DNA of 19,975 nucleotides, from contig JALOSK010000103.1 of NCBI GenBank assembly GCA_025458465.1, forward strand, positions 1-19,975. The letters run 5' to 3'. Both the position numbers and the translations under genes were made by a program. Below are positions 6,188 to 13,299 of this stretch, in pieces. The first letter of the stretch is position 1. Each line of letters begins with the position of its first letter. The stretch comes from Sandarakinorhabdus sp. Lineage in GTDB: Bacteria > Pseudomonadota > Alphaproteobacteria > Sphingomonadales > Sphingomonadaceae. The notes below the pieces were generated by a model that saw only the letters and a list, made by a program, of their open reading frames with translations, had not been told where the DNA came from and searched no databases.

Positions 6188-6745
6188 ATGACGAGGAACC
6201 AAGACCAGGCGGCGGCCGAGGCGGAAGCCAAGGCCAAGGCCGAAGCGGAGGCCAAGGCGGAGGCCGAGGCGGTGGCGGCCGACGCGGAAGCCAAGGCCAA
6301 GGCGGAGGCCGAAACCCTGCTGGAAGCCACGGAAATCGCCGAAAAAGGCCCGCTGATGCTGGCCAGCGGCATTGCCGAGGCCGATGCCGAAACCCTGTGG
6401 CAAGCCCCGTTGCGGCGGGCCTTCGTGACGCTGCACGGCACGGCTGTGCTGATCTTTGGTTCTGGCAGCAGCGACGGCAGCACTACGGTTTACGCCGTGC
6501 CCGGCGCGCCGGTGCTGGACGTGAGCGGGCCGCAGTTCGCTTATGTGAACGAGCGCCTGGTGTGGAACGGCAAGGCCGAGCTGGTGGGCGGCCCCGCGCT
6601 GGGCCTTGGCCGCAGCGTTACGCATGTGGCGCTGGCCGATGGCCCGGATGGGCCGGTGCGGGCCGTGGCGCCGCTGGGCGCGCCGATCCATTGGCGGCCG
6701 GGTGAAGCCTTTGGCTTTGGCCCTGGCGCCTTCGTGTTCGCTTGA
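6188..6745 (+). CDS. Coiled-coil/beta virion-region protein, 185 aa
   Basis: Residues 5-45 are an Ala/Glu/Lys-rich repeat (units such as AEAKAKAEAE) predicted as a long helix or coiled coil. Residues 70-185 form a Gly-rich, beta-strand-like domain (VTLHGTAVLIFGSGSSDG, then YAVPGAPVLDV). I chose ATG 6188 over GTG 6173 because AAAGGA lies 6 bases before it; GTG 6173 overlaps the previous stop and has no spaced ribosome-binding site. The helix-plus-beta plan could suit a spike-anchoring or neck protein, but this is inference and the family is not recognised. An exact 20-bp repeat (6221-6240 and 6284-6303) lies in the helical part. Confidence 0.7.
   Translation: MTRNQDQAAAEAEAKAKAEAEAKAEAEAVAADAEAKAKAEAETLLEATEIAEKGPLMLASGIAEADAETLWQAPLRRAFVTLHGTAVLIFGSGSSDGSTTVYAVPGAPVLDVSGPQFAYVNERLVWNGKAELVGGPALGLGRSVTHVALADGPDGPVRAVAPLGAPIHWRPGEAFGFGPGAFVFA
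6221..6303 (+). repeat. In-frame direct repeats coding the Ala/Glu/Lys helix
   Basis: The 20-base unit at 6221-6240 recurs exactly at 6284-6303, 63 bases later and in frame, with GAGGCCAAGGC-like fragments between. It encodes AEAKAKA heptad-like stretches. Internal slippage is the likely origin. Confidence 0.7.
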
Positions 6746-6755
6746 GGAGGCAGAC

Positions 6756-7100
6756 ATGAGTGAAATTCGGATTGAGCAATTCCCCGGCGCCGGCACCGAT
6801 GGCCGCGAAACCGTGCAGATGCCGGTGCTGGACTTGACGGCGGATTGCCTGACCGTGGCCAGCGGTGCCGCCGCCGCTGCGAGCGCTCCGCTGGACCCCA
6901 AGACGCGCGTGATCGGCATTCGCGCCAGCGCCGGGCCGGTGGCGGTGCGCATCGGCAGCGGCAATGCCGCCGCCGTGGCGGGCCAGCTGGCGACGGCGGC
7001 GGCCGGGGCATCGGTGAACCAGGACGAATATCGGTTCTTTGCCGTGCCGCCCGCGCTGCACGGCAAAGCCGATGTGCGCGTGGCCGTGATCGACCGATAG
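6756..7100 (+). CDS. Small beta-rich virion-region protein, 114 aa
   Basis: A strong ribosome-binding site GAGGAGG lies 5 bases before ATG 6756, ten bases after the previous gene's stop. The product starts MSEIRIEQFPGAGTDG and has alternating hydrophobic strands with Ala/Gly-rich loops (TRVIGIRASAGPVAVRIGSG, then EYRFFAVPPAL), consistent with a compact beta domain of the decoration or fibre-base kind. No catalytic motif is visible. It sits directly before the 844-aa spike-like gene, so a role in attaching or assembling the spike is possible; the sequence does not prove it. Confidence 0.7.
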   Translation: MSEIRIEQFPGAGTDGRETVQMPVLDLTADCLTVASGAAAAASAPLDPKTRVIGIRASAGPVAVRIGSGNAAAVAGQLATAAAGASVNQDEYRFFAVPPALHGKADVRVAVIDR

Positions 7101-7110
7101 GGGGCAGGCC

Positions 7111-9645
7111 ATGCGGATGTGGGGCACTGGATTTGGCGGCTTTGGCGCGGGCGGCGGCACGCCGCCTGGGCCACCAGGCGTGTCGCTGTCGATCACCGGC
7201 AGCCCGCCTGCCACGGTGCGGCAGTTCACGGCCTATGAATTTGTGCCGGTCGTGAGCGGTGGCACGCCGCCTTATACGTTTGCGCTCACATCCGGCACGC
7301 TCAATAGCGATTTTGTGATTGACCCTGAAGCCGGCACAATAACCAGTGCAAGCGCTGTTGAGTTGACAGCAATGACTGATTTGCGGCTGACCGCAACGGA
7401 CGCGGCCGGAAATACAGCGACGCTCGGGCCGTTCTCGATCACGCCGCAGCAAGTGTTCTCAATTGTGGACACTGGCGCCAGCGGGCGCAGCTTGGCAGCG
7501 ACAGGATGGGTGCCGCCGGCGGCCGTCGAGCAAGTGCTGATTGCCATGACAATTCGCATGGAAGGGTATCCTGCAAATAATCGCCGCATGTTTGTGTTGC
7601 ACCAAACCGGCTCAACATCAAATGTGGGCCTGCTGGTGACTGTGGAGCCGACGGCCCAGCGCATTGGTTTTAGCATGACCAACAACACGGCCTATCGTGT
7701 GTGGACTTCTAACGCCACGCCGGTGGGCCGCACGTTGCAGATATTTGCCCAGCTCACCACGTTGAGCGCTGCTGGCCGCACCACGCCAATCACGCGCGCG
7801 CGGCTATGGGTAAACGGCGTGTTTCAGCCTGGCGAAGTGGCATGGGGCGCTGCTGGGCCTGCTTCGCCAGCAGCAAATTATGCGCAATTAGAGTGCTTTG
7901 GCGTGTCCAATGCTAGCGTGCCTGATGTGTCGCTGGGCTATTTATGGGCAAAGTGTGGCACGTTGGCAGATTTTGGGCTGGTGAACTTTGATGATCCGGC
8001 GGAGCGCGCCAAATTCGAAATGGGCGTGCTTGACCCGGTGAGCGGCGTCGTAGCGACGGGCATTGGCACGCTGACGCCTGACGTGTTCGTCCACGACACG
8101 TCTGCCAATTGGCAATCGGGCGCCATCGCCAACCGTGGTGCGGCTGGTGCGTTTGCGATCCCACGCATCAACGGCACCTATTCGGATGGTGCGCTTTGGC
8201 AAGATGCGGCGTTCACGCTTGGCAATCCGGCGCCGACAAGCCGCACGGCGTTCACAAGCAACAACATCACGCTGAACTTTGCCAGCGCGCGCACCGGTGG
8301 CCAGTTTGCCAACGCCTATCTGTGGATTGATAACACTGCGGGGATCAACTTTACGACCGATCCGCCATCAGTGCAGCGCAACCGTCCGTTCCGAGATCGT
8401 GCGGGCACCGCCGGACTGGGCTGGGATAGCGGGGCAGAGCATAATCCGGGCAGCGTGGCCAAAATCGCCAGCCATCCAACCTTGCAAGGTGACGGAGCGC
8501 GGCAGGGGTATGATTTTTACCAAGACCCGGCCAATTATCATGTAAGCTATCAGGATAGCTTCAACATTGACCCTGGCCGCACAGGCACGCCTCTTGCCCT
8601 GACAAGTGGCACGCTGGTGAAATACGTCAGCAACAGCACGGTGAACTTCGTAAGCGGGGCGACCCAATCCGGCCGCGACAACCAAGCGCGCGCCGTGGCC
8701 TTCAGCTTTGACGTGCCGCCTGACACCACAAACCTGTATTTCATGCCGCGCCAGAACGGCGTTCCGTTGGTTGATGGCTTGGGCCGCAGCGCGTGGATTA
8801 TCAGCCGCAACAGCGCAGGCGTATTTCAGCCTGATATTTCCATGCTGCCCAATATCGCCACGCCAACGGGCGTAACGCTGCCGCCGGCGGTGGCGCTGTA
8901 TAATCAAATTCTGCGGTGGCAATCAGTAAGTCATTTGAATTTTGGCACAGCGCGTAATCTGGCCGCTCCATCGCAGATGACAAATTATGGCCGCGAAGCG
9001 ACGCTTCTGACCGGCAACATTGCGCTGTTGATGTGCATGAGTGCACTGACCAGCGATCAAAAGGCATTTTTAGCAGAAGCCATGACGCAATATGGCATCT
9101 TCCTTGCGCGCCATATCGAGACTGGTGTGAACAACAGTGGCACCACTGGCATGGGCAACACGAGCACGGGCCGCAAAATGGCGCTGGCTATTGCTGCTCT
9201 GGTGACGGGCAACGCGCGGCTGCAAGATGCGCTCGCCAGCGCCACGACATCAAAGCAGGTGTATGCTGAAGACATTCAAATCCGGCCTGTGACGGCTGCC
9301 GATCAAGCAGAATGGCCGGGCACTGTCTATGACACGCTGCTTGGGCAAGGCGAGTGGACTGGTGGCAACCAGACGACCGGCGACCTAGTGCCTGCATGGA
9401 CAACTGGCGAAAATGAGGCAGTGGAATATCGTCACAATTGGGCAAGTGCAATGATCCTGCACTATTGCGCAGTAAAGGCCATTCCAGGGCTGCAAACGCT
9501 GTGGAACAATACGCTGTGGCTGCAATACATGGAGCGCTATTATCAGACCGAGCTTGGACGTGGCTTTGCTGGCGATACAGGCAACGTTGACCGTATGGAC
9601 AATTTTGGTCGCCAATTCCGGGCGCAAAATCCGGGGCTGTTTTGA
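7111..9645 (+). CDS. Large tail spike/fibre-like protein, candidate receptor-binding protein
   Basis: An 844-residue protein. Residues 1-24 are Gly/Pro-rich and may be a virion anchor. Residues 25-110 look like an Ig/cadherin-type domain of the He_PIG kind (VVSGGTPPYTFALTSGTL). Residues 110-300 resemble a lectin-like jelly roll. The middle to 600 is a repetitive beta region, and residues 620-844 are mostly helical (NIALLMCMSALTSDQKAF; HNWASAMILHYCAVKAI), possibly an alpha/alpha toroid as in polysaccharide-active enzymes. No active site can be named. Base composition is clearly lower in GC than the neighbours (for example 29 of 60 bases GC at 9421-9480 against 45 of 60 at 14521-14580). This fits acquisition from elsewhere. 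Its place between terminase and portal is unusual for a spike gene. Confidence 0.65.
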   Translation: MRMWGTGFGGFGAGGGTPPGPPGVSLSITGSPPATVRQFTAYEFVPVVSGGTPPYTFALTSGTLNSDFVIDPEAGTITSASAVELTAMTDLRLTATDAAGNTATLGPFSITPQQVFSIVDTGASGRSLAATGWVPPAAVEQVLIAMTIRMEGYPANNRRMFVLHQTGSTSNVGLLVTVEPTAQRIGFSMTNNTAYRVWTSNATPVGRTLQIFAQLTTLSAAGRTTPITRARLWVNGVFQPGEVAWGAAGPASPAANYAQLECFGVSNASVPDVSLGYLWAKCGTLADFGLVNFDDPAERAKFEMGVLDPVSGVVATGIGTLTPDVFVHDTSANWQSGAIANRGAAGAFAIPRINGTYSDGALWQDAAFTLGNPAPTSRTAFTSNNITLNFASARTGGQFANAYLWIDNTAGINFTTDPPSVQRNRPFRDRAGTAGLGWDSGAEHNPGSVAKIASHPTLQGDGARQGYDFYQDPANYHVSYQDSFNIDPGRTGTPLALTSGTLVKYVSNSTVNFVSGATQSGRDNQARAVAFSFDVPPDTTNLYFMPRQNGVPLVDGLGRSAWIISRNSAGVFQPDISMLPNIATPTGVTLPPAVALYNQILRWQSVSHLNFGTARNLAAPSQMTNYGREATLLTGNIALLMCMSALTSDQKAFLAEAMTQYGIFLARHIETGVNNSGTTGMGNTSTGRKMALAIAALVTGNARLQDALASATTSKQVYAEDIQIRPVTAADQAEWPGTVYDTLLGQGEWTGGNQTTGDLVPAWTTGENEAVEYRHNWASAMILHYCAVKAIPGLQTLWNNTLWLQYMERYYQTELGRGFAGDTGNVDRMDNFGRQFRAQNPGLF

Positions 9646-9670
9646 TGGGCCCACAGCAAAAAAGGATCGC

Positions 9671-11305
9671 ATGATGGAACCGCTGATCAGCAAGCTAAAG
9701 CAGCGTTACGCGACCATGCTGGGGGAGCGCGCGCAGTGGGAAAGCCATTGGAGCGAGATCGAGCGGCGCGTGAGCCCGCGCGGCGATGTGCTGCGGCGGC
9801 CGGCGGTGGGCGGGCGGCGCACCGAGTATATCTTTGAAAGCACCGCCACGCTGGGGCTGGAACGCTTTGCCGCTGCCATGGTGGGGCTGGTGGCGCCGCA
9901 GGGCCAGCGCTGGCACACGCTGACCACCACCGATCGCCGGCTGATGGCTGATATCCAGGTGCAGCGCTATCTTGAGGAGGTGAATGACCTGCTGTTTGAC
10001 TATCGCTATTCGGCGAGCAGCGGATTTTCGACCAACCTGTTCGAGTGCATGATCCAGTTGGGCAGCCTGGGCACGGCGCCAATCTATATCGAGGATCAGC
10101 CGGCCAGCGGCATCAGCTACCGCGCCATGCACATCACCGAATGCTGCATCGATGTGGATCACCAAGGCCGGGTGGACACGGTGGGCCGCGAATTCGACTG
10201 GACGGCGCGGCAGGCCAAACAGAAATGGGGCATCGAGGCCCTGCCCCGCCAAGTGCGCGAAGCGCTGGACAAGCCCGACCGCAAATTCACGTTCTGCCAG
10301 ATGATCGCGCCGCGCGCCGATTATGATCCGAACCGCATGGACGCGAAAGGCAAGCGCTGGGGCAGCTGGTTCTGGCTGAAAGACAGCGGCGATGCCATCA
10401 TTGCCGAAGGCGGCTTCAACACCATGCCGATCCCGGTGGCGCGCTACACCACGGCGCCGCGCGAGAATTATGGCCGCAGCCCGGCCATGATGGTGCTGCC
10501 CGATATCAAGATGATCAACGAGATGGCCAAGACGGTGATCCGCAGCGCGCACCGCAACCTGGACCCGCCGCTGCTGACCGCCGATGATGGCGTGCTGACA
10601 CGCATCCAGACCCGGCCCGGCGCCATCAACATCGGCGGCCTGAATTCGCGCGGGGACCAGATGGTGCGCCCGCTGCAAACCGGCGGCAGCCTGCCCGAAG
10701 CCCTGGAACTGCAAGCGCAGACGCGGCAGACGATCAAGGACGCCTTTTTCGTGAGCCTGTTCCAATCGCTGGTGGACGCGCCCGACCGCATGACGGCGAC
10801 CGAAGTGCTGGAACGGATGCGGGAACGCGGCGTGCTGCTGGCGCCGGCCGCCGGCCGCATCGAGACCGAACTGCTGGAACCGCTGATCACGCGCGAGCTG
10901 GACATTCACGCGCGCGCCGGCCGCCTGCCGCCGATGCCGGAGGCGCTGGCGCGGGCCGGCGGCGATGTGAAAGTGGTTTACCAGAACCCCATGAGCCGCG
11001 CGGCCAAAGCCGAGGAAGCCACCGGCTTTTTCCAGCTGGTCAACGCCATCACGCCGCTGGCCGCATCGGAGCCGGAAATCCTGGACGCGCTGGACATGCC
11101 GGCGGCCGTGCGCGGCATCGCCAGCATCATCGGCGTGCCGGCACGCTGGATGCGCAGCGTGGAGGAAGCCAAGGCGCGGGCCGATCAGCGCACGCAGGCA
11201 GCGCAAGTGCAGCAGCTGGCGGCGGCAGCACCGGCGGTGGCCGGCGCCACGCTGGACCTGGCCCGCGCCGAGCAGCTGGGCGGCGGCCTGGAAGCGGTGA
11301 TCTAG
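9671..11305 (+). CDS. Portal protein (T7-like head-tail connector)
   Basis: A 544-residue protein starting MMEPLISKLKQRYATMLGER and matching the podovirus head-tail connector family: an early helical part with WESHWSEIERRVSP, a central part with NYGRSPAMMVLPDIKMINEM near 265-284, and a C-terminal helical tail rich in Ala and Gln. Twelve copies would form the ring through which DNA enters and leaves the capsid. AAGGA lies 4 bases before ATG 9671 and 7 before ATG 9674; the second may be the true start. The gene follows the spike-like gene by 25 bases, and the GC-rich composition returns here. Confidence 0.92.
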   Translation: MMEPLISKLKQRYATMLGERAQWESHWSEIERRVSPRGDVLRRPAVGGRRTEYIFESTATLGLERFAAAMVGLVAPQGQRWHTLTTTDRRLMADIQVQRYLEEVNDLLFDYRYSASSGFSTNLFECMIQLGSLGTAPIYIEDQPASGISYRAMHITECCIDVDHQGRVDTVGREFDWTARQAKQKWGIEALPRQVREALDKPDRKFTFCQMIAPRADYDPNRMDAKGKRWGSWFWLKDSGDAIIAEGGFNTMPIPVARYTTAPRENYGRSPAMMVLPDIKMINEMAKTVIRSAHRNLDPPLLTADDGVLTRIQTRPGAINIGGLNSRGDQMVRPLQTGGSLPEALELQAQTRQTIKDAFFVSLFQSLVDAPDRMTATEVLERMRERGVLLAPAAGRIETELLEPLITRELDIHARAGRLPPMPEALARAGGDVKVVYQNPMSRAAKAEEATGFFQLVNAITPLAASEPEILDALDMPAAVRGIASIIGVPARWMRSVEEAKARADQRTQAAQVQQLAAAAPAVAGATLDLARAEQLGGGLEAVI

Positions 11306-11308
11306 GCC

Positions 11309-11638
11309 ATGGCCAATTGGGCAATGAAATTGGCCCGCAACGTGGCCGAGCGCTACCTGCACGAACGGCGGTGGCGCCGCTGGCAGGCGTATCGCGCGCT
11401 GTTCCAGGATGGCGACGGCAAACTGACGGCAGAAGCGGATATCGTGCTGGGCGACCTGCGCGATTTCTGCCGGGGCCATCAATCCACCTTTGACCCCGAT
11501 CCGCGCGTGCACGCCCTGATGGAAGGCCGCCGCGAAGTGTGGCTGCGCATCGCCGAGGCGCTGGCCATCGATGAACCCATGATGATGCGACTGGATGCCA
11601 ACCGACCCACAATCAGCGAGGGAGACGACAATGAGTGA
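11309..11638 (+). CDS. Bbp19-like phage protein
   Basis: A 109-residue protein with the Bbp19-type pattern: RALF at 29-32, VLGDLRDFC at 46-54, a ST pair at 59-60 and EGRREVWLRI at 72-81. The family is named after a Bordetella phage BPP-1 protein, is common next to portal genes in podoviruses, and has no proven function. The gene starts three bases after the portal stop. Its last codons lie in the 45-bp repeat shared with the scaffold start region, and its stop overlaps the ATG of the Tad2-like gene (ATGAGTGA). Confidence 0.82.
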   Translation: MANWAMKLARNVAERYLHERRWRRWQAYRALFQDGDGKLTAEADIVLGDLRDFCRGHQSTFDPDPRVHALMEGRREVWLRIAEALAIDEPMMMRLDANRPTISEGDDNE

Positions 11639-11643
11639 CGATC
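11599..11643 (+). repeat. 45-bp direct repeat, copy 1, at the Tad2-like gene start
   Basis: Identical to 12095-12139. It covers the last Bbp19 codons, the ribosome-binding site GAGGGAGA, the ATG and the codons for MSDD. Flanking bases differ between copies. The offset is 496 bp. Confidence 0.95.
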
Positions 11644-12074
11644 TGACATGCGCAGCAATGCGAACCTTCATTGGCACGAAAGTGGTGCAAGCCAAGAGCG
11701 CCATCAAGGATGACGTGATTGGCTACAAGGTGGTCTATCCCGATGGCTATGAAAGCTGGTCGCCGCCGGAAGCATTTGAGGAGGCTTATCGGCTGACCGA
11801 CGACTTCACCATGTCCTTTGGTCATGCCCTGGTCATGCTCAAGCGTGGAGCCAAGCTTACGCGGGCGGGCTGGAACGGGAAAGATATGTTCATCTTCCTG
11901 GTGCCCGGCTCACATTTCAAGGTGAACCGTCCGCCCCTGTTGGGCATCTACCCGGAAGGCACCGGCATCGATTATCGCCCGCACATCGACATGAAAACGG
12001 CGCAGGGCGACGTGGTGCCGTGGGTGGCCAGCCAGAGCGACTTGCTGGCCGACGATTGGGCTGTGGTGGTCTGA
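11631..12074 (+). CDS. Tad2-like (DUF2829) Thoeris anti-defence protein with N-terminal extra domain
   Basis: A 147-residue protein. Residues 61-146 match the DUF2829/Tad2 family along their length: MSFGHALVMLKRGAKLTR (61-78), GWNGKDMFIFLVPG (80-93), NRPPLLGIYPEGT (99-111), YRPHIDMKT (115-123), VPWVASQSDLLADDW (129-143). Tad2 proteins are phage counter-defence factors that bind the cyclic ADP-ribose-type signal made by Thoeris and so stop effector activation. Residues 12-54 (IGTKVVQAK...GYKVVYPDGYESWSP) form a second small domain seen in other short phage proteins, of unknown role. The start at 11631 has GAGGGAGA 5-7 bases upstream and overlaps the Bbp19 stop. The gene sits inside the head operon, so it would be made late, and it is bracketed by 45-bp repeats. 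Confidence 0.88.
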   Translation: MSDDLTCAAMRTFIGTKVVQAKSAIKDDVIGYKVVYPDGYESWSPPEAFEEAYRLTDDFTMSFGHALVMLKRGAKLTRAGWNGKDMFIFLVPGSHFKVNRPPLLGIYPEGTGIDYRPHIDMKTAQGDVVPWVASQSDLLADDWAVVV

Positions 12075-12094
12075 CCGACACGCCGGCCCAATCT

Positions 12095-12139
12095 CAACCG
12101 ACCCACAATCAGCGAGGGAGACGACAATGAGTGACGATC
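12095..12139 (+). repeat. 45-bp direct repeat, copy 2, at the scaffold start
   Basis: Identical to 11599-11643. Here the first 32 bases are intergenic; the copy supplies the scaffold ribosome-binding site, ATG 12127 and codons for MSDD. Recombination between the copies would remove the Tad2-like gene exactly and leave Bbp19 overlapping the scaffold start. Confidence 0.95.
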
Positions 12140-13104
12140 CGAATGAAGGCGGCGGCGCGGGCGGCGGTGGCGCAGGCGGGGACGGCGTAACGCCGGCCAG
12201 CGCGGCGGGGCTGCTGGGCGCGGCGGCCGAAGGTGGCGGCGGTGGCGCGGGCGGCGCGGGCGGCGGTGCTGGTGGCAGCGGTGACGGCCAGAAGGGCGAG
12301 GCGCCGGACTGGTGGGGCACGCTGGCCGACACGGCGCCGGACAAAAAGACGCCGAGCGACCGCAAGTGGATCGAAAACAAGGGCTTCAAATCGCCGGCCG
12401 AAGCGATTGCCGCCTATCGCCAGCTGGAAAACCAGTTTGGCAGCGGTGAAAAGCTGGTGCTGCCCAAGGACGCCAACGATGCCGATGGCTGGAACCGCGT
12501 GTTTACCGCGCTGGGGCGGCCGGAAGCGCCCGAAGGCTATGACGCCAAGCCGCTGGGCGACCAGGTGGACCCGGCCTTCTTTGGCGAATTCGCCAAGGCA
12601 GCACACGCGGCCGGCCTGACGCAGCGGCAGGTGGAGGCCGTGGCAGAATTCAACAACCAGCAGCTGGCCGCAGCGGCGACAGCCCAGGCGCAGCGCGAGA
12701 AGGCGGAAGGCGCCGAATTGCGCAAGACCCACGGCGCCGCGCTGGAAACCATGATGGCGCACACGGATCGGGCGCTGGCCGCCTATGGCTTTACCGAGCA
12801 GGAAGCCATTGCCATGCGCCAGGCGCTGGGCGTGAAGCGATCACTGGAATTCTTTGCCAAGCTGGGCAGCGGCATGGCGGAAGATGGCCTGCCCGGCAAT
12901 GGCAACAAGGGCGGCGGCGGGGATCTGGCGCGGGGATCTGGCGACCATGCTGCAACGCAAGCAGCAGATCATCAAAGACCCGGAACTTGCCGGCAAGCTG
13001 CGGAACGGCGACCCGGCGCTGAAAGCCGAATGGGATGCCATCAACGCAGCCGAGGCCGCGCAACTGGAAGCGCAGCGCCGGGTGGCGTGATTTCAGGCTC
13101 TTGA
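12127..13104 (+). CDS. Head scaffolding protein, C-terminus frameshifted
   Basis: The gene lies between portal and capsid genes and is read from ATG 12127 with the ribosome-binding site in the 45-bp repeat. Residues 8-55 are almost pure Gly/Ala. Residues 60-265 are charged and helical (WIENKGFKSPAEAIAAYRQL; VEAVAEFNNQQLAAAA), the pattern of T7-like scaffolds that template capsid assembly and then leave. A 13-bp tandem duplication at 12918-12943 shifts the frame. After about residue 268 the product becomes Arg/Gly/His-rich nonsense and ends at 13104 (325 residues). The natural tail is visible in the next frame to 13090. With one 13-bp copy removed the protein would be 316 residues. The scaffold C-terminus usually contacts the coat protein, so the lesion should matter. 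Confidence 0.8.
   Translation: MSDDPNEGGGAGGGGAGGDGVTPASAAGLLGAAAEGGGGGAGGAGGGAGGSGDGQKGEAPDWWGTLADTAPDKKTPSDRKWIENKGFKSPAEAIAAYRQLENQFGSGEKLVLPKDANDADGWNRVFTALGRPEAPEGYDAKPLGDQVDPAFFGEFAKAAHAAGLTQRQVEAVAEFNNQQLAAAATAQAQREKAEGAELRKTHGAALETMMAHTDRALAAYGFTEQEAIAMRQALGVKRSLEFFAKLGSGMAEDGLPGNGNKGGGGDLARGSGDHAATQAADHQRPGTCRQAAERRPGAESRMGCHQRSRGRATGSAAPGGVISGS
12918..12943 (+). repeat. 13-bp tandem duplication inside the scaffold gene
   Basis: CGGGGATCTGGCG occurs twice in a row (12918-12930 and 12931-12943). Thirteen is not a multiple of three, so the duplication moves the downstream reading frame. Confidence 0.9.
12932..13090 (+). pseudogene. Displaced C-terminal segment of the scaffold protein
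   Basis: In the frame one base away from the scaffold frame, this segment encodes GDLATMLQRKQQIIKDPEL, then KAEWDAINAAEAAQLEAQ, and stops at TGA 13088-13090. It is charged, amphipathic and protein-like, unlike the same stretch in the scaffold frame, and is the expected basic helical tail of the scaffold. Confidence 0.75.
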
Positions 13105-13107
13105 CGG

Positions 13108-13138
13108 CGGGCGGCACGCTGTGAGAGTGTGCCGCCCG
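13108..13138 (+). terminator. Strong hairpin between scaffold and capsid genes
   Basis: A 13-bp stem with one G-U pair (CGGGCGGCACGCT with AGTGTGCCGCCCG) and a GTGAG loop lies just after the scaffold gene. No U-tract follows, so it may be an attenuator or an RNA-stabilising or processing hairpin rather than a full terminator. The rest of 13139-13299 shows no gene. Confidence 0.45.
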
Positions 13139-13299
13139 TGATCGCCGGATAAGGCTGGGCCAGTGCCCTCGCCCCCGGCCGGTGGCAACACCCACGGCGA
13201 CGATCACCGCCCGCGACAGGCCAGCGCATCGGCCAGGACGGCCCGGCAACTCCGACAAGCCTCCGACCCTCAAGCATCGCTTTTGGATTGGAGCGCATC

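Noticed and set aside
4073..7174. A 1033-codon open frame on the minus strand
   Set aside because: It is antisense to the large terminase and following genes. High GC removes stop codons from shadow frames, and the translation is repetitive with no recognisable domain.
9695..11707. A 670-codon open frame on the minus strand
   Set aside because: It is antisense to the portal and Bbp19-like genes and is His/Gln/Arg-rich, a composition shadow.
11599..12139. The 45-bp repeats as phage attachment sites or transposon ends
   Set aside because: There is no integrase or transposase between or beside them, and the repeated bases are functional initiation sequence of structural genes. A duplication from cassette insertion fits better.
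12127..13104. The scaffold frameshift as a programmed recoding event like T7 gene 10
   Set aside because: The frame change coincides with an exact 13-bp tandem duplication and I see no canonical slippery heptamer. Mutation or assembly error is the simpler explanation, though recoding is not excluded.
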